Positions 52,732 to 64,000 of a stretch of DNA of 64,000 nt are shown one piece after another. The notes under the pieces are model-generated. The model was not told where the DNA came from. It worked only from the letters and a program-made list of their open reading frames with translations, and ran no database searches. Source of the stretch: Steinernema hermaphroditum (taxonomy: Eukaryota > Nematoda > Chromadorea > Rhabditida > Steinernematidae); assembly GCA_030435675.1 (NCBI GenBank), contig CM059621.1, positions 13,516,001 to 13,580,000 of the forward strand, written 5' to 3'. Within the stretch, counting starts at the first letter, position 1. Every line of letters begins with the position of its first letter. The translations under genes and the position numbers were made by a program.

Positions 52732-55700
52732 ATGGCGTTCTTCTGGCGCCACACGCGTCTCCTTCTTGTGAACAGCGCCCGGATCGCGCTCCGCCGCTGG
52801 AGCGGATTCCTCGTGAAGCACCTGCTGACCGCTCTCGTTGGGTCAGGCCTCCTGCTGCTCTTCTTGGTGGGTGGTCCTGTTCTACTTGCTCTGAACCGAA
52901 TTCCATTCAGCAATTCTACGAGAAAACCTTCTTCGACCAGGATGACTTCACGCTCAAGAAGCGCGTCCCTTTCAACGAAAGTGAAGGCATCCACGCCTCC
53001 CACCACTACGCCGTGCTCGTCTACGGTCCGGACTCGACGCTTCCCTTCATGGAACACCTTCGACTCCACAAGTTCGCCATTGTCGAGTCGCAAGAAGACC
53101 TCGTGGACGCTATCCAGAAGCATGACGTCTTCGGGGTGGAGCTGTTCGAGGCAGCCGACACGAAGGGCGCGTCCCGCGATCCCCGACTGCGCTACAAGAT
53201 CTATGGGCTGAGACAGGAGCTACAGAACCTCAACAGGGACTGGGAGTACCTCTCCAATCCTCTCTTCGTCGACATAAAGCATCTGATACAAACGGTTCCT
53301 CTCTACGAGATCAAGTTCAACCTCGACGCCCTCTATCGTGACTGGACACTTAACGACAGAGACGGGACCGACCCCGAGAGGGTCGTTTTGGAGCCGCTAC
53401 CTGATCCACTTAGGGCGAACGGCGCCACTTACTACATGGACGGTCAGCAGTCGATGCTCTCAATCAGCATCTTCCAGGGATCTCTACTGATCATTCTCGT
53501 CATGATCGCTAGGGACACTTTCTCCGAGAAACTCACCGGAATGCGAGTACGTTCTCAGTTGTTTTCTGGACAATCCAATGTGTATAGCCTCCTTTGCCTA
53601 TACTATCACTTCTAGGCCTATCTTGGAGTCATGGGCATCTGCCGAAACACTCTCTACTTCAGCCACTTCATAGAGTGTTTCGCCTCCGTCTTCTTACACT
53701 CTATCCTCCTCTTTTTGTGCCTCGTCACCTACTTGAATGTGAGTTTCACATCATTTCCCTCGCACTCCTTCCTTAGACGGTCGTCGGGATACTCATGTTC
53801 ATCACCTTGGCGCTCTACGCCCTCGCCGCGGCGAGCTTCGTCATGCTTTTCACCGCCTTCTTCCGCTCGGACATCGGTCTCATCATCGGAACGATCGTCA
53901 TGTGGGTCGGATCGATCGCCCTCCCCGCCGACAACGCCTTCTTCCATTTTGGGAAGGCGATGGCCGTCGCCATCAGCCCTAACATCGCCCTACAGTATGC
54001 CTTCAGAGCGCTGGCCGAAGAATACGTCTTCTACCGTAGGCAGAGGGTGGTTTCCTTCTACAACGAGTCATTCCAGAACAGAACTACGCGTTCAACTACA
54101 CGTTCTCCTACGCGGGCCTCGTCCCCATGTGGTGCATGTTCCTCCTGCACAGCGTCGTCGCCACCGCCTTGGGCCTTCTTCTGGAGGCCATCTGCCCCGT
54201 CAACGACTGTCCCACCTTCCGTCCCCGCCAGTGGCTTCGGGTGAGTGTTCTCTGACGTCACGAGAAGGCGAAAACAATTTAGCGAATGAAAGTGCAATGC
54301 GAAGAGCGTGACCCCGAGCCGTCAGGCGACCTGGACTGCCTCTTTCCGTGGGAAATGATCCTGCGGAGCATGGAGGACTGTGACGTTAGGGTCGACCAGA
54401 TGACAAAACAGTTCTGTAAGAGTGGGAAGCCCGCTGTGGACAGATTCACCTTCAAGGCCTACAGAAATGAGGTACGGTATTCGTCGAAAAATACAAAGGC
54501 TTTTGAGCTACACATGTGATACCTCCACGCCTTTAGGTTACGGTCCTTCTGGGACACAATGGTGCCGGCAAGTCAACGGCCTTCAACGTGATGTGTGGAA
54601 TTGAGAGGCCGACGTCGGGAAAAGTACGAATCTGCGGACTGGACATCGGCGAGTCGAGCAATCTGACCGCCTGTCGCCAGAACATCAGCTACTGCCCGCA
54701 GACCAATCCGATCTTCCGCAACATGACCGTTCGGGAGCATCTCTGCTTCTTCAAGGCTCTCAAGTCTTCGGAGGCCGACATGCCGAACGGCGATCGGCAG
54801 GTGACACAGCTGATGACCGATCTGGACATTCTGGACCTGGCCGACAAGGTTCGTGACCGCCAAGTAGGCGCCCATCGATCCTCATTCAGAAAGCGTACAA
54901 GCTGAGTGGAGGCCAGCTCCGCAAGCTGTGCATCGGAATCGCCCTGGCCGGCAACAGCCCTGTCGTCCTCCTCGACGAGCCGACAGCCGGGATCGACACC
55001 GTCGCCAGGAAGACGATTGACGACGTCATCCACCGTTACAGAAAGGGGCGCACGATCATCTTGACCACACACTACATGGACGAGGCCGAGGAGGTCGGCG
55101 ATCGGATCGCCATCATGGCCAAGGGGCGACTTTGCACCTACGGCTCGCCGGAGTTCCTGAAGAGACGCTTCGGCCAGGGCTACGTGGTCACCATCGAACT
55201 TCTGGAAGCGGAGGACTGCAAGACGGACTCGACGTTCGATCAGCGCGCTCAACTGATCCAGGAGTTCGTCGCCAAACAGGTTCCCCTCTGGAAGTTCATC
55301 AGGCGGACGGGAATCGAGAATCGCATCAAGATGTGTCTTCCGTTCGATGCGCGCTCCAGGTATTAAAAGTCCTACAACCTCGTAGCTCTAGGTGCATTTT
55401 TCTTCGCGTACATCATCCAACAATTACTTTGCACTTTTGATTCCCATGACTCCATGACCAACGCAGTACTCCCTTTTAGTTATGCGCGCCTATTCGAATC
55501 GCTCGAGAAGAACAAGGAGCTGCTCCAGATCAGAAACTACACGATCCATCTGAACACCTTGGAGCAGGTCTTCTTGACCGTCGGTGAACTGGTGGACGAC
55601 AATGCGCGGGACCGCCCCAAACCTTCGCCCGAAAAGGTCGCCTCCACCCTCACGAGCACCCTTAAAGGTCGGTCCACATCCTTCGCATCACCCTGAACGT

Positions 55701-58503
55701 CGCTTCAGAACCACGAACCAGCGGCTTTCCCCGACTAGTTCAACAGGTCACAGCTCTCATCACAAAGAGACTCTACTACATCCGGCGCTCCCCGAAGTGC
55801 ACCGTCTGCAGCCTCCTGTTCCCGGCCATCTTCGTCTTTACCACCCTTCTTCTGCGCAATCTCAGCAACGGAGGCTATGGAACCTCCACGTCCATCGGTA
55901 AGTCGCTTCCTCGTCCTCTAGCTCTCGCCTCCTCTTTAGTCCGGAACATAGGCAGCAGCACGAGATGCTTCGGGGAGCACGTCGTCGAAGTCGCCGAGGG
56001 AAGCACTCCCTCGACAGATCGGCTGGCCCTGGCAGTTCCCCCTCAGTCGACAGTGCAGAGGATCCGCTCCAACGACTCCGAGCACTTCCCGGCCCTCCCT
56101 CCAGTGGCCTTCGGATTCCTTCCTTCCACAAATGAGACTACTACGCGAATTCTCTTCAATCCGAACGCCTACCAGTCCATCTTCTTCGCGCTGAACGTCT
56201 TTGGAAATGCGCAGTTGGGGAGGAGGGACGCCATCGACTTTTCTTTGGAAAGTCTTCCTGGGGTGAGTGTTTGGGACTTTCATGAGTCCAGGGCCAAACG
56301 ACCAATGATTGCCAACATTGCAGAAATCGGACGTAAAAGTGATCCTCGAGTCGTACTTCGTCCCCGTGGTCACGTGCTTCTCCCTAGGAATGCTCGCCAG
56401 CGGATCCATCGTCTTCCTAAACGAAGAACGCCGCAGCCTCTTCCAGCATCAGCAGTACCTGACCACGACCTTCAAGGTGACCTACTGGATGTGTCAGTTG
56501 TTGTTCGACTTCACGATCTACGCCTCTGGAGCTCTTGTCATCGGATCGCTTCTTGTGCTTTTCGACTACGGCGTCTACTCGACCTATCCACTTGCGTAAG
56601 CAGGAAATATTCCGATTTATCGTGGAGATTCTTTTCTGCAGGCTAGCGAAGTTCTTCGTCCTCTACTTCCTCGCCTTCTCCCCGCTGATCTACAGCCTTT
56701 CGCACGCCTTCAAAACTCCCACGAGAGCCTACTTGTGTGCCGTCCTCTTCGACATCATGATCTCCTTCGCTTCCAACATGCTCACTCTGGTCGTCGGATT
56801 CGGACTGCTCTTCATTGACCCGGAGAAGGGATTCACGGTCATCCAGATGGCTCAGGTGAGTCTCGAGAACTCTGTGACCACCAATCTGTTCAGTACTTCA
56901 TCTGCGTCGTGTCGCCTACCTCCGCCCTCCAACATGGTCTGATGACCTATGGGAATCCCGAACACCCCAACGAGTCCAAGTACTCGATGATGTTCCTCAC
57001 GAGCGCCATGTCGATCTACGTGATGACGCTCTTCTTCCTCGAGTCGAGAGCTCTTCGGCACTGGATCGCCCGAAGAAAGGGCGACTCAAACGAACCTGAG
57101 AGATGGGTAAGTGAAGGGAACATTTCACTAACCGCGTGTGGTCAGGACGGGTGGTCGGTAACGAGCATCAATGAAGACGTCATGAAGGACTACACGACGG
57201 TGCACGAGTTCCCCGAGAAGTGCAGCGCCGTGCTGGCCAAGGACCTGCACAAGTCGTACAGTTCGATCCCGGTGGTCAAGGGCCTCAACTTCTACGTGAA
57301 ACGGGGCGAGTGCTTCGCTCTTCTAGGGAAGAACGGCGCCGGGAAAACGACAACCTTCAAGATGCTCACCGGCGACGTCTCGCCGGAAGAGGGAACGATC
57401 ACCATCGACGGTAACAAGACCCAAAGCGCCCTTACCGACGTGGCCATTGGCTACTGTCCCCAGGCAGACTCTTTCCTTCCTCAACTGACGCCCTGGCAGA
57501 ACATGATGGTGATGGCGAGGCTTAATGGTGTTAGGCATGCAGAGGACTGCGTCGCTGCCGTTCTCCACTCCGTGGACTTGATGCTGGACGCCCACGTGAT
57601 GTCCGAAGTTCTAAGGTACGTGCCACCTTGCTTGCGCTCACAAAATGATCCTTCCAGTGGTGGCCAAAAACGGCGCTTAAGTGTAGCGATGAGCGTTCTG
57701 GCCGAGCTTCCAGTGGTTCTTCTCGACGAACCGACCACGGGGATCGACCCCGTGGCGCGGCACCTCATCTGGAGCCTCCTTTCCACCATCCGCAATCAGG
57801 GAATGTCCGTTGTGATGACCTCACACGACATGGACGAGTGTGAGGCGATCTGCTCGCGCGTCTCCTTCATGCGATACGGTATCGTCGTCGCCACGGGCTC
57901 TCCGTGTCATCTCATCTGCACGTGAGTCTTTTAACCCTGGAGAAGTCAGGATTAGCCATGATTAGGTACTCTCCCGGGTTCGGCGTCACTCTGACAGTCC
58001 AGGATCCGTCGGCTGAGGCGCTTCTCTACTTCAACAGCCTCCTGCAGGAGAAGCTGAAGGCGAGTCCTTCGATCTCGGCAGAAGACGACGACAACTACCA
58101 GTGGGAGATCCCCCGCGAGGGCGAAAAGTGTCTCTCGAGGATCTTCGATGTCATGGAGGAGCTCGTGGCGACACACAAAATCGGAGCGTCAAAGGAATCC
58201 TCGAGCCAGGACACCTCTGAGGAGAAGCAAAAGAAGTTCGTAGTCTCTGACTACTCCGTGGAGAGCAACTGCCTCAACGACGTCGTCACCATCCTCTCGC
58301 ACTCATCCAGGGAGTCCCTCTGGATGCTGGGCAACGCCGAAAACTTCTACGACTCGCTCAGTGCGAGTTCATTCGACGCGAAGACGGCGCACCCCTACTA
58401 CCAGGAGCCGACGGAGCGCGAGTTGGCCATCATGAAGAAGCGCATGTCCATCATCAGTCACAAGTTGTCGACGGTCGAGTCCAGTGTTTCCAATAAGTCT
58501 TAA
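52732..58503 (+). CDS. Full-length ABCA-subfamily lipid transporter
   Basis: Seventeen exons, all in phase, 1652 aa: 52732-52866, 52911-53546, 53616-53738, 53777-54035, 54077-54240, 54283-54471, 54537-54848, 54890-55359, 55480-55667, 55709-55897, 55940-56262, 56324-56595, 56642-56855, 56894-57106, 57146-57615, 57658-57921, 57966-58503. Order: TM1 (LLTALVGSGLLLLFL), large ectodomain, TM2-6, then NBD1 with GHNGAGKST (about residue 508), LSGGQ, VVLLDEPTAG and the TTHYMDEAEE H-loop. The second half has another TM1 (CSLLFPAIFVFTTLLL), ectodomain and TMs, and NBD2 with GKNGAGKTT (about 1290), LSGGQKRRLS, VVLLDEPTTGIDPVA and TSHDMDECE. This is the ABCA two-half layout, like nematode ABT/CED-7 proteins, which move phospholipid or sterol across membranes. 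All catalytic motifs are intact. AATAAA is at 58515-58520. Confidence 0.95.
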
Positions 58504-59275
58504 TCCAGGTGCTCAATAAACGAATTTCTATCTTTTGATGCCTAGAGTACTGTAACTATGTCACACATTGAAAAAGAGAGGGACAAACTATGCCAATGAT
58601 GACCTCCCGTTAAAGGACTCCACTGTTTCCCTCAACGACGTCCTAGCATTCTCTTGAAGTGCACGAAAATCGACGTCATTTCCACAAATTCAGTAGTCGA
58701 GAAGCCATGACTTTGCAGAGCGCGCCACTGTTTGTCCAGCGCCTCTGTTTTCGCAAAAGATTTTCGCCTATTGATCAGAGCGCGAGGCGACGCCTCCGAA
58801 GTGACCAGAGACCCTCCGAGGGGACACCGGCCTCTGCGCTCCCTCTGCAACGTCGTAATTCCTTTCCAAGCGTTCTATCACGTTTCGCACTCTCTTTCGC
58901 TCACTTTTTGTCCCATAATTGGGCCAGTGCACCGGCTAAAGAGTTGTCATCGGAGGCCATTCGCCTGTCCGATGGCAGGCTCGACTAGCCTAAGCCGCTT
59001 AGCGCGCCACAGCTCCGCTTAGTGTTCTTGTTCCTCGTGTTTTTGTCCGCTTTCCCTGAGCATGAGGAGGCGCTCCCCGGCCAGCCAGTGACCAGCTGGC
59101 GCTGCGCGGTTCTCGGGCGCCATTTCCGCATTTCTCTCTTTTAGACCCTGCAGAGAAGGTGCACTTGGGCTTTTGCAACGATTTGCTAATGGGTGAGTGA
59201 GCGATTGAAACTGTACTCACGGTCCGACCTTCTTTTAGGAGGCCTGAAACGTCGGCACATCGCTGACAAGAGGAA
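58504..59275. other. Intergenic, 5' flank of the second four-TM gene
   Basis: No gene recognised. A TCTTTTAG acceptor ends at 59238, before the ATG at 59276, and could be a spliced-leader site. Confidence 0.45.
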
Positions 59276-60559
59276 ATGACGGGTTCCGTTGAGGTGGCCA
59301 ACGAAAACCACAAGAGGTTTCGTTGCTGCTGCAGTTGTTGTCACATTAAAGTGAGTGCTTTTAACGGTTTTACATCTGTTTTGTAGGATGGTTGGCTTGC
59401 GAGCCTGTTCATGTTCTGTGTAATCTAAAGGGTGTCCCGAAAGGGCATCTAGACAGAATTCTATAATGCGATTGCCGAGAGCAACCTAAGGTGAGACAGG
59501 TCGGAAAACGAAAGAAACCGACCGGTCTCATCACAGAATGTTCTCGAAAATCGCATTCTAGACTTTTGTCTAAAGTGGGGAGACCCTGTATTCCAAATGG
59601 TCAGAATTCATTTATGTGTAGTTGGTCGGTAAGTAGCGGGACGGTTGTAATTGGCTTTGTCCAACAAAGGATCCAACAAAGGTCCACCAAAATGATTCAG
59701 ACAGACGTCCAGAAACATCCAGACTATTTCGAATTTTCTAGAAGAACACCGGTCGATGACCACGAAAAACCACCAAATACCACCAAATAAATGTTCGAAA
59801 AGTTCACTTTTCAGAACACTCAGAGCTTCTACTGAAGCTGTATTTCTCTATGCTCGCTTTAGGCAATGCATTTTCTGCCAAATGTCCAATAGTTATCTTA
59901 AGACAACTTGAAAAAAGTAGATGCAGATATGTAACCTCAGGAGAATAAGTCAAAGCCAAGAATGACATCCACTCATTTCAGTATAGCGCCTACGGGATCG
60001 CGATCGTTAGTGCCATCCTGATCGTCCTCAACTTCGCCCTAAAAGCCTTCGATCTTTCGAGGATCGAGTGGAACTGGGAGCTCTTCTTCTTCATCGTCGA
60101 CAGTTTGGCCGTTCTTAGCCTCATCTACGGAGTGTTCGCTGAGCGCGCGGCTTTCCTCCAACCCTTCGCCGTTCTTTGTGTATGTTACCGAAATTCTGCG
60201 ACTAAAAGAACTCCCTTCAGATCATAACCGTGTCATTCCTGTTTCTGCTTGCGGCCTTTTTCGGCTCCGGTATCTACGACCCGAAATCCTACGCGGCCGA
60301 ATACGTGGAGATGGATCTTCGGGAGCGGATCAACGACAACACGGCTGCCATGACTGAGGAGGTCAAGTTCACGTGTGCCGTCGGAATCGTTGCGACATCT
60401 CTGCTGGGACTCCTCCACGCGTGGTTCCTTGTGCTGGTCGTCAAGTGTGCCGAATACTTTCGACACCTAGAGAAGGAGAAGGTAGAGGATGGCATGAAAC
60501 GGTGGATTTTTTTTTGTCGTTTTCAGAAGCGCGATGTTGAGAATCAACAGTCCATCTGA
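59276..60559 (+). CDS. Four-TM protein with CCCSCCHIK motif, paralogue of the 21-kb gene
   Basis: Exons 59276-59350, 59982-60179, 60221-60481 and 60527-60559, 188 aa. Exon 1 encodes MTGSVEVANENHKRFRCCCS, then CCHIK. Four hydrophobic helices follow: YGIAIVSAILIVLNFAL, LFFFIVDSLAVLSLIYGVF, IITVSFLFLLAAFFGSG and AVGIVATSLLGLLHAWFLVL. The tail is charged. As in the gene at 24122, the Cys-rich motif ends exon 1 and a long intron (631 nt) precedes TM1. The family looks like nematode LAPTM-type lysosomal membrane proteins; function unknown. The cysteines next to TM1 could be palmitoylated or bind metal. Confidence 0.75.
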
Positions 60560-61301
60560 ACGAGTTTTCCGACCGATGTCAAGCACAACTTGAGGCGTTG
60601 AACTGTTTGTACATTTTGTTTTTGTATATTATCTAGAAAAGACGAGTGCTTATTGTTTTGTGAAAAAGGATAAGCGACAAACATTCATTTGTCCAAACCG
60701 TTTCCCGTTTATCTTCCCGAATCACCGGTCTTATGAGTCTTATGATTCCGATAGAGGCGCAGACGGTGCAGCGACTGAGGTGGAATCCCTTCATCCCAGC
60801 GGTTGGCGCTGCTGACTTCGGAGTTCGGCTTGAGTGGGCGACTTGGGTGGTCGAGCGGTAATAACGTTCACCTTAACCTTCTTAGCAAGGCCTTGGAGCT
60901 ACGGCTTCTTGGCGTTCCCATCCTTCTAAATAGCAAAACAAAATCCCAAGAGAGACCGCTCACTCATCTCATTTCTGAGAGTGCAAGGCCGACCCGACCG
61001 ATCGCCACCGACAAAAAAAAATGAACGAAAGACCCACATGGTTAACAGGCCAGTCAGATTCTAGCGATCTTCATTGATCCCCATCTTAGAAATCGAGCAC
61101 CGTAGCCAGGGCTGTGCAAGACGAGTCTTTCCCAAATTATCTTTTCAAGACCGGAAAGTCTCGAGAGTACAGAAGAGAAACCAAAAAACCATCGAGACCT
61201 CGAGAGTTGCACAGCCCTGACCGCAGTGTTCTTCATCATCGAAAGAAAAGTTTATTTACAACGAATGTACAAGAGAGATCCATCCTTTCGATCCATTCGG
61301 A
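60560..61301. other. Intergenic with dispersed repeat and MITE
   Basis: The segment about 60750-61030 shares several blocks with 43210-43580 in opposite or same orientation (AACTCCGAAGTC, GGGATTCC, GGAGCTACGGCT, CACAAATGAAAG-like). It is therefore a dispersed repeat or a family of old processed copies. The minus strand has an AATAAA at 61256-61251 for the next gene. Confidence 0.45.
61107..61219. mobile_element. hAT-type MITE, 113 bp
   Basis: The ends are perfect 13-bp inverted repeats, CAGGGCTGTGCAA at the left and TTGCACAGCCCTG at the right. Flanks are ACCGTAGC (61099-61106) and ACCGCAGT (61220-61227), an imperfect 8-bp direct repeat, the target-site size of hAT elements. The inside is partly palindromic (AGTCTCGAGAG / CTCGAGAG) and codes for nothing. 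Confidence 0.75.
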
Positions 61302-62000
61302 TTACGTTCTCCACGGACCCGCTCTGTAGTTGTAAGGGACGAATTCCCAGTTATTCGCAGCGGGCGGCTTGGAAGGATCCGTCCTGCTGTCGATCTCTCT
61401 TTGGTAACTCAAAATATTCGATGGGTACTCTGCAATGCGTTTTGCTCAGAAGATGTCGATACACCCTTCTCGTACCAGGACTAGGAATGTTCTGAGCAAA
61501 TCCATTGGGCGTCTGTTGGCCGACGATCGGCTGGAAGTTCGGCCAGATCGCCGGCGGCACTTGGAATGGAAAGTAGTTGTTCTTCAGTGGTTCGTTCTTA
61601 TCTTGTGGCGGAAAATCGGGTTCGAAGCGGGAGAGAGGATTCGGCTGGTTGGCTATGAGAAGTGCTGCACTTAGCCTCTCCTGCAAATACTTACCTAAAG
61701 CCGGACGATTTCTGTCGCCCTGTGCAGGGGGCACATCTGAATTCGACAGATTATGACTAGTGAACAGTGAGAATACCTGAGGGGAACCGAGGGAAGTCGG
61801 GGAGTCTCTCGACAACTTCGATCTCCACGCTTTGGCCTTCCTTATTCTTCACATCCGTCACTTTCGTCGAAATCAGCACACTGTTTTTGTGGAAGCTGCC
61901 AAAATCTAAAGGTGCCATGCCGAAGATTCGACGGAATATCTGTACCTATGCTTCCATAAGGGTCAACAATAGAAAGAAGGTTATGGGATATCCCGGACAT
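61302..62000 (-). CDS. Hypothetical Pro-rich protein, five exons
   Basis: Exons 62000-61946, 61905-61777, 61736-61695, 61652-61476 and 61429-61302 join in phase to give 176 aa from the ATG at 62000 (MSGISHNLLSIVDPYGSI). The exon is open upstream to a TTTCAG acceptor (about 62016), so either that is a spliced-leader site or a further 5' exon exists. The protein has a strand-rich segment (NSVLISTKVTDV, GQSVEIEVVERLPDFP), then an extended Pro/Gln region (PQDKNEPLKNNYFPFQVPP) and ends NWEFVPYNYRAGPWRT. No signal peptide, TM segment or family is recognised. Confidence 0.6.
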
Positions 62001-62494
62001 GTCCACAGCTGCTGCCTGAAATGGTTAAATTCATCATGGAAGTCCTAATGACAGCGTAATTCAGGAAGTAAGTTGTGGTCATTACCTACTACCGTCAGCT
62101 TTCTTTAGGGGGAGGCCTATTTGGGCACTACTTGAAGGAGTGAAGACTTTTCCTCGCGTGGTCTCTTCCCTATGAGAGTGCGGATCTTGAGGATGTAACC
62201 AAGGCAGACGGCTAACGAATCTATCTTGTGTATATTGGTCTGTTAGGCACATAGTTTTGATAATAAATGAACTATGCTACTGTGTGTCTTATTGTTATTA
62301 GCTCGGCTCCGTTTATCGTAATCTGGACTGCCGAAGTGGCCCTGGGTACGCATTTAATCCTTCTATTCAGGATGATGAAAACAAGATCATGTGTTCGATG
62401 ATCAAGGTACATTGCTACCTCTTTCCTGCAGGGACTAGAACCTTCAAAGCGATAGTTTTCTTTAGTTCGCCTTAGATCCCCACAGAATAAAACC
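62001..62494. other. Intergenic, nothing recognised
   Basis: No ORF with exon signals. Contains AATAAATG-type AT-rich sequence near 62262 that may be a poly(A) region. Confidence 0.4.
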
Positions 62495-62770
62495 TCACAA
62501 AAAACTCACAAATAAAATCCACGAAGAAAAGGCCGAACAGAGAAGCAGAAGTAGCAGCAGAAGGACAATTAGGATACGGTAGACGACGCCGAGGGAGTTC
62601 ATCTCGTCGCCTTGGCTCAAGAAGTCGGCGATCCTCTTCTCGAGGTTGTCGCTGCCGACACTCCCGATGGTGTCGATGGTCGACTGGCGGAGAAAGCGCT
62701 CGGAGCAGCTGAAGATGGAGCAACTGGAGGCCGAAGTGGAGGAGCGGCTCGTCGCGGGCGGCGACGACAT
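62495..62770 (-). CDS. Small tail-anchored-type membrane protein (91 aa)
   Basis: From the ATG at 62770 the protein has a Ser-rich cytosolic half (MSSPPATSRSSTSASSCSIF), a charged segment (NLEKRIADFLSQGDEMNSLG) and a C-terminal hydrophobic helix (VVYRILIVLLLLLLLLCSAF). This arrangement fits a tail anchor. A TTTTTCAG acceptor lies about 70 nt upstream, as expected for a spliced leader. A GTGAGT at 62507 could start a final 39-nt intron, changing only the last three or four residues. The family is not recognised. Confidence 0.5.
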   Translation of the reverse strand: MSSPPATSRSSTSASSCSIFSCSERFLRQSTIDTIGSVGSDNLEKRIADFLSQGDEMNSLGVVYRILIVLLLLLLLLCSAFSSWILFVSFL

Positions 62771-63170
62771 CGTGTGCTCGACTGGCGGCGGCTCAACGGC
62801 CCCCCTAGGCCGATCGGCTCCCGTTTGTGCAAAACAGCGTGACCCAAATAGTCGACTGAAAAACAATTCCATCGGCGGATTATGGAGCGAGGAGCAGGAG
62901 AGGGTTCGAAGTGCGGTTATAGAAATCGGGATGTTATGGCGGGGACTGTGCGATGGCGAAAACATCACATGCAACACGGAAGCGAAAAGTGTCATTTTAG
63001 GTGTTGGAAAGAGGAAATATATCAGGAGCTTCCTGAGAATTTAACGGATCAAGAAGAACAGTGAAACGTCTTTTAATGAATAGGAAAAGGCGAGAGTCAA
63101 GAACGGTTTTGTTGTTGTCACCACTGATATATCTTATTGATTGATCAAGTACACAGTCAGAATACAGCAT

Positions 63171-63415
63171 CTATTTTCCGTAGACGTAGTCCTCCTTGAT
63201 GGTGTCACCGAAGCCTCCCTTCAGACCCCTGGCGTTGATGTTCTTCTGAGCGCCTTCGTGACCAGGAAGGACGGCGTTTCCAGGGTTGATAGCGACGCGC
63301 TTCTCGGCGTACTAAACGTTTGGCGGTTTTGGTGATCAGAGCTAAGACTAACCAGTGCCGAAGCGGTGGCGACGACGATGAGAAGAAGGAGGGCGAAGTG
63401 GAGGAGACGGGCCAT
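63171..63415 (-). CDS. Secreted peptide precursor ending KEDYVYGK (copy C)
   Basis: Exons 63415-63353 and 63311-63171, 67 aa. This is the third copy of the 31.5-kb gene. Sequence matches copy B closely (EKRVAINPGNAVLPGHEG) but the end reads GGFGDTIKEDYVYGK, so this copy carries the Gly-Lys end that would allow amidation. Promoter TATAAAAC is at 63459-63452. Confidence 0.75.
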
Positions 63416-63949
63416 GGTGGGAAGTGGTGTGGAGAGTGACTTGTGGCCTCTGTTTTATAAGCATTTGGACGCCTAATTTTGGACTTCCTTAAATACACTT
63501 TTGCTATTTTTAGTCGTCTCGTTCTCAAACGGCGACCATTCCTGAGCGTCTATACTGGTCATCCCCAAGTTTAGCCCGCCACGTTAAATAAAAGAGAGCC
63601 TCGAGAAGTGGCGAACTTATGGAGTTTTCGGATATGCATCTCAATTTCATATTTTTGAAATGCATTTATTTTTGCATTGTTTATCTTCCTGAATCAAGGA
63701 GTAAACTCGAAGATGTAGATGAACTGGAGATGAACCGTTGAATGGACACAATAGAGGAGTGCAGTTGTGTTTCGTGTGATTTGTGCTTGAGAATTTTCGA
63801 TTGAATTTGCGTGGAAAATTATCCTAAAGATGCACAAATTCTGAAAAGGCGGTTTTTCTTATATATTTTCAATGCTTGTTACTTTAAAATGCATCGCACT
63901 TCCTCTAGATATATACCTGCGGATCCGGCCGAAGGACACTATGTCCACA
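63416..63949. other. Remnant of the bidirectional promoter, partner gene lost
   Basis: The promoter sequence continues to about 63616 with the second TATA-like AAATAAAAG (63586-63594) and GAGAAGTGGCGAAC. The sequence then departs from copies A and B just before where their plus-strand ATG lies. No MARLVxF start follows. The rest is AT-rich. Confidence 0.65.
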
Positions 63950-64000
63950 ATGGAGACCGTACCAATCGCCTTCTGCGAAAGGGTTTCAGCTCTTCTTCCT
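63950..64000 (+). CDS. Start of another F-box-like family gene, cut by window end
   Basis: The ATG at 63950 (with an alternative in-frame ATG at 63941) gives METVPIAFCERVSALLP, the family's N-terminal signature, as in MDAVPHKFVDAVVELF and MNAVPALFMEDVFIVL. Only 17 codons are inside the window. Confidence 0.6.
   Translation, partial: METVPIAFCERVSALLP

Noticed and set aside
54036..54076. A 30-nt intron starting GTGGTT in the ABCA gene
   Set aside because: A donor 11 nt upstream (GTAGGC) gives a normal 41-nt intron and correct phase.
1..64000. CRISPR arrays, prophage or bacterial operons
   Set aside because: No regularly spaced short repeats or prokaryotic gene layout; all solid genes have spliceosomal introns.

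Overview
This is a nuclear genome segment of a nematode. The evidence is compact multi-exon genes with very short GT..AG introns (mostly 37-50 nt), spliced-leader-like acceptors a few bases before start codons, close gene spacing, and nematode-restricted families. A family of short proteins beginning M(D/N/E)xVPxxFxxxV, seen four or five times here, reminds me of the expanded F-box-like family of Steinernema. A steinernematid-like nematode is therefore my best guess, an inference and not a proof. Exon coordinates were worked out by hand from splice sites and reading phase. CDS entries give the outer limits of the coding region, with exons in the evidence.

1-6.6 kb: a partial coiled-coil gene, a small secreted protein, tRNA-Arg(ACG) inside an intron of a secreted Thr/Pro-rich protein, a family III CoA-transferase (SUGCT-like) and the mitochondrial ATP synthase b subunit. 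6.6-13.8 kb is an accessory zone: F-box-like family copies (one duplicated and truncated, two with single frameshifts), a decayed Merlin/IS1595-type transposase, tRNA-derived relics and a chemoreceptor remnant. 14-24 kb: a Ly6/ET-module receptor-like membrane protein with a decayed mirror copy of its start, two small secreted or membrane proteins, a fold-back element, the ribosome-biogenesis WD40 protein UTP18, a GIPC-like PDZ protein closely downstream, and a four-TM protein with a 2.2-kb first intron. 24-28.8 kb has no gene I can support.

28.8-33 kb is the most unusual block. Two inverted copies of about 550 bp, each holding a small secreted-peptide gene ending in ..GYVYGK, enclose a collagen-like gene, an Ala/Gly-rich secreted protein and a divergent pair of peptide genes. 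The divergent pair with its 213-bp two-TATA promoter recurs at 44.7-45.4 kb, and half of it at 63.2-63.6 kb. All are signal-peptide precursors ending in YVYG-K or YVYG-E. Two have a dibasic site before the tail, which suggests processed and possibly amidated peptides. This is the best candidate for an undescribed system.

34-38 kb is repeat-rich (tandem units with poly-C tracts). 38-49 kb carries a possible two-gene operon of single-pass membrane proteins, an F-box-like gene, a type II membrane protein with a SEA-like ectodomain, and a BPI/LBP-family lipid-binding protein. 49-61 kb carries an oxysterol-binding-protein-related protein with a PH domain, a full-length 17-exon ABCA-type transporter, and a second four-TM protein related to the one at 21-24 kb. 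The last part holds a hypothetical gene, a small membrane protein, a third YVYG peptide gene, and the start of another F-box-like gene cut by the window end. Lipid handling recurs among the conserved genes (ORP, ABCA, BPI, CoA-transferase), but nothing shows that they act together.
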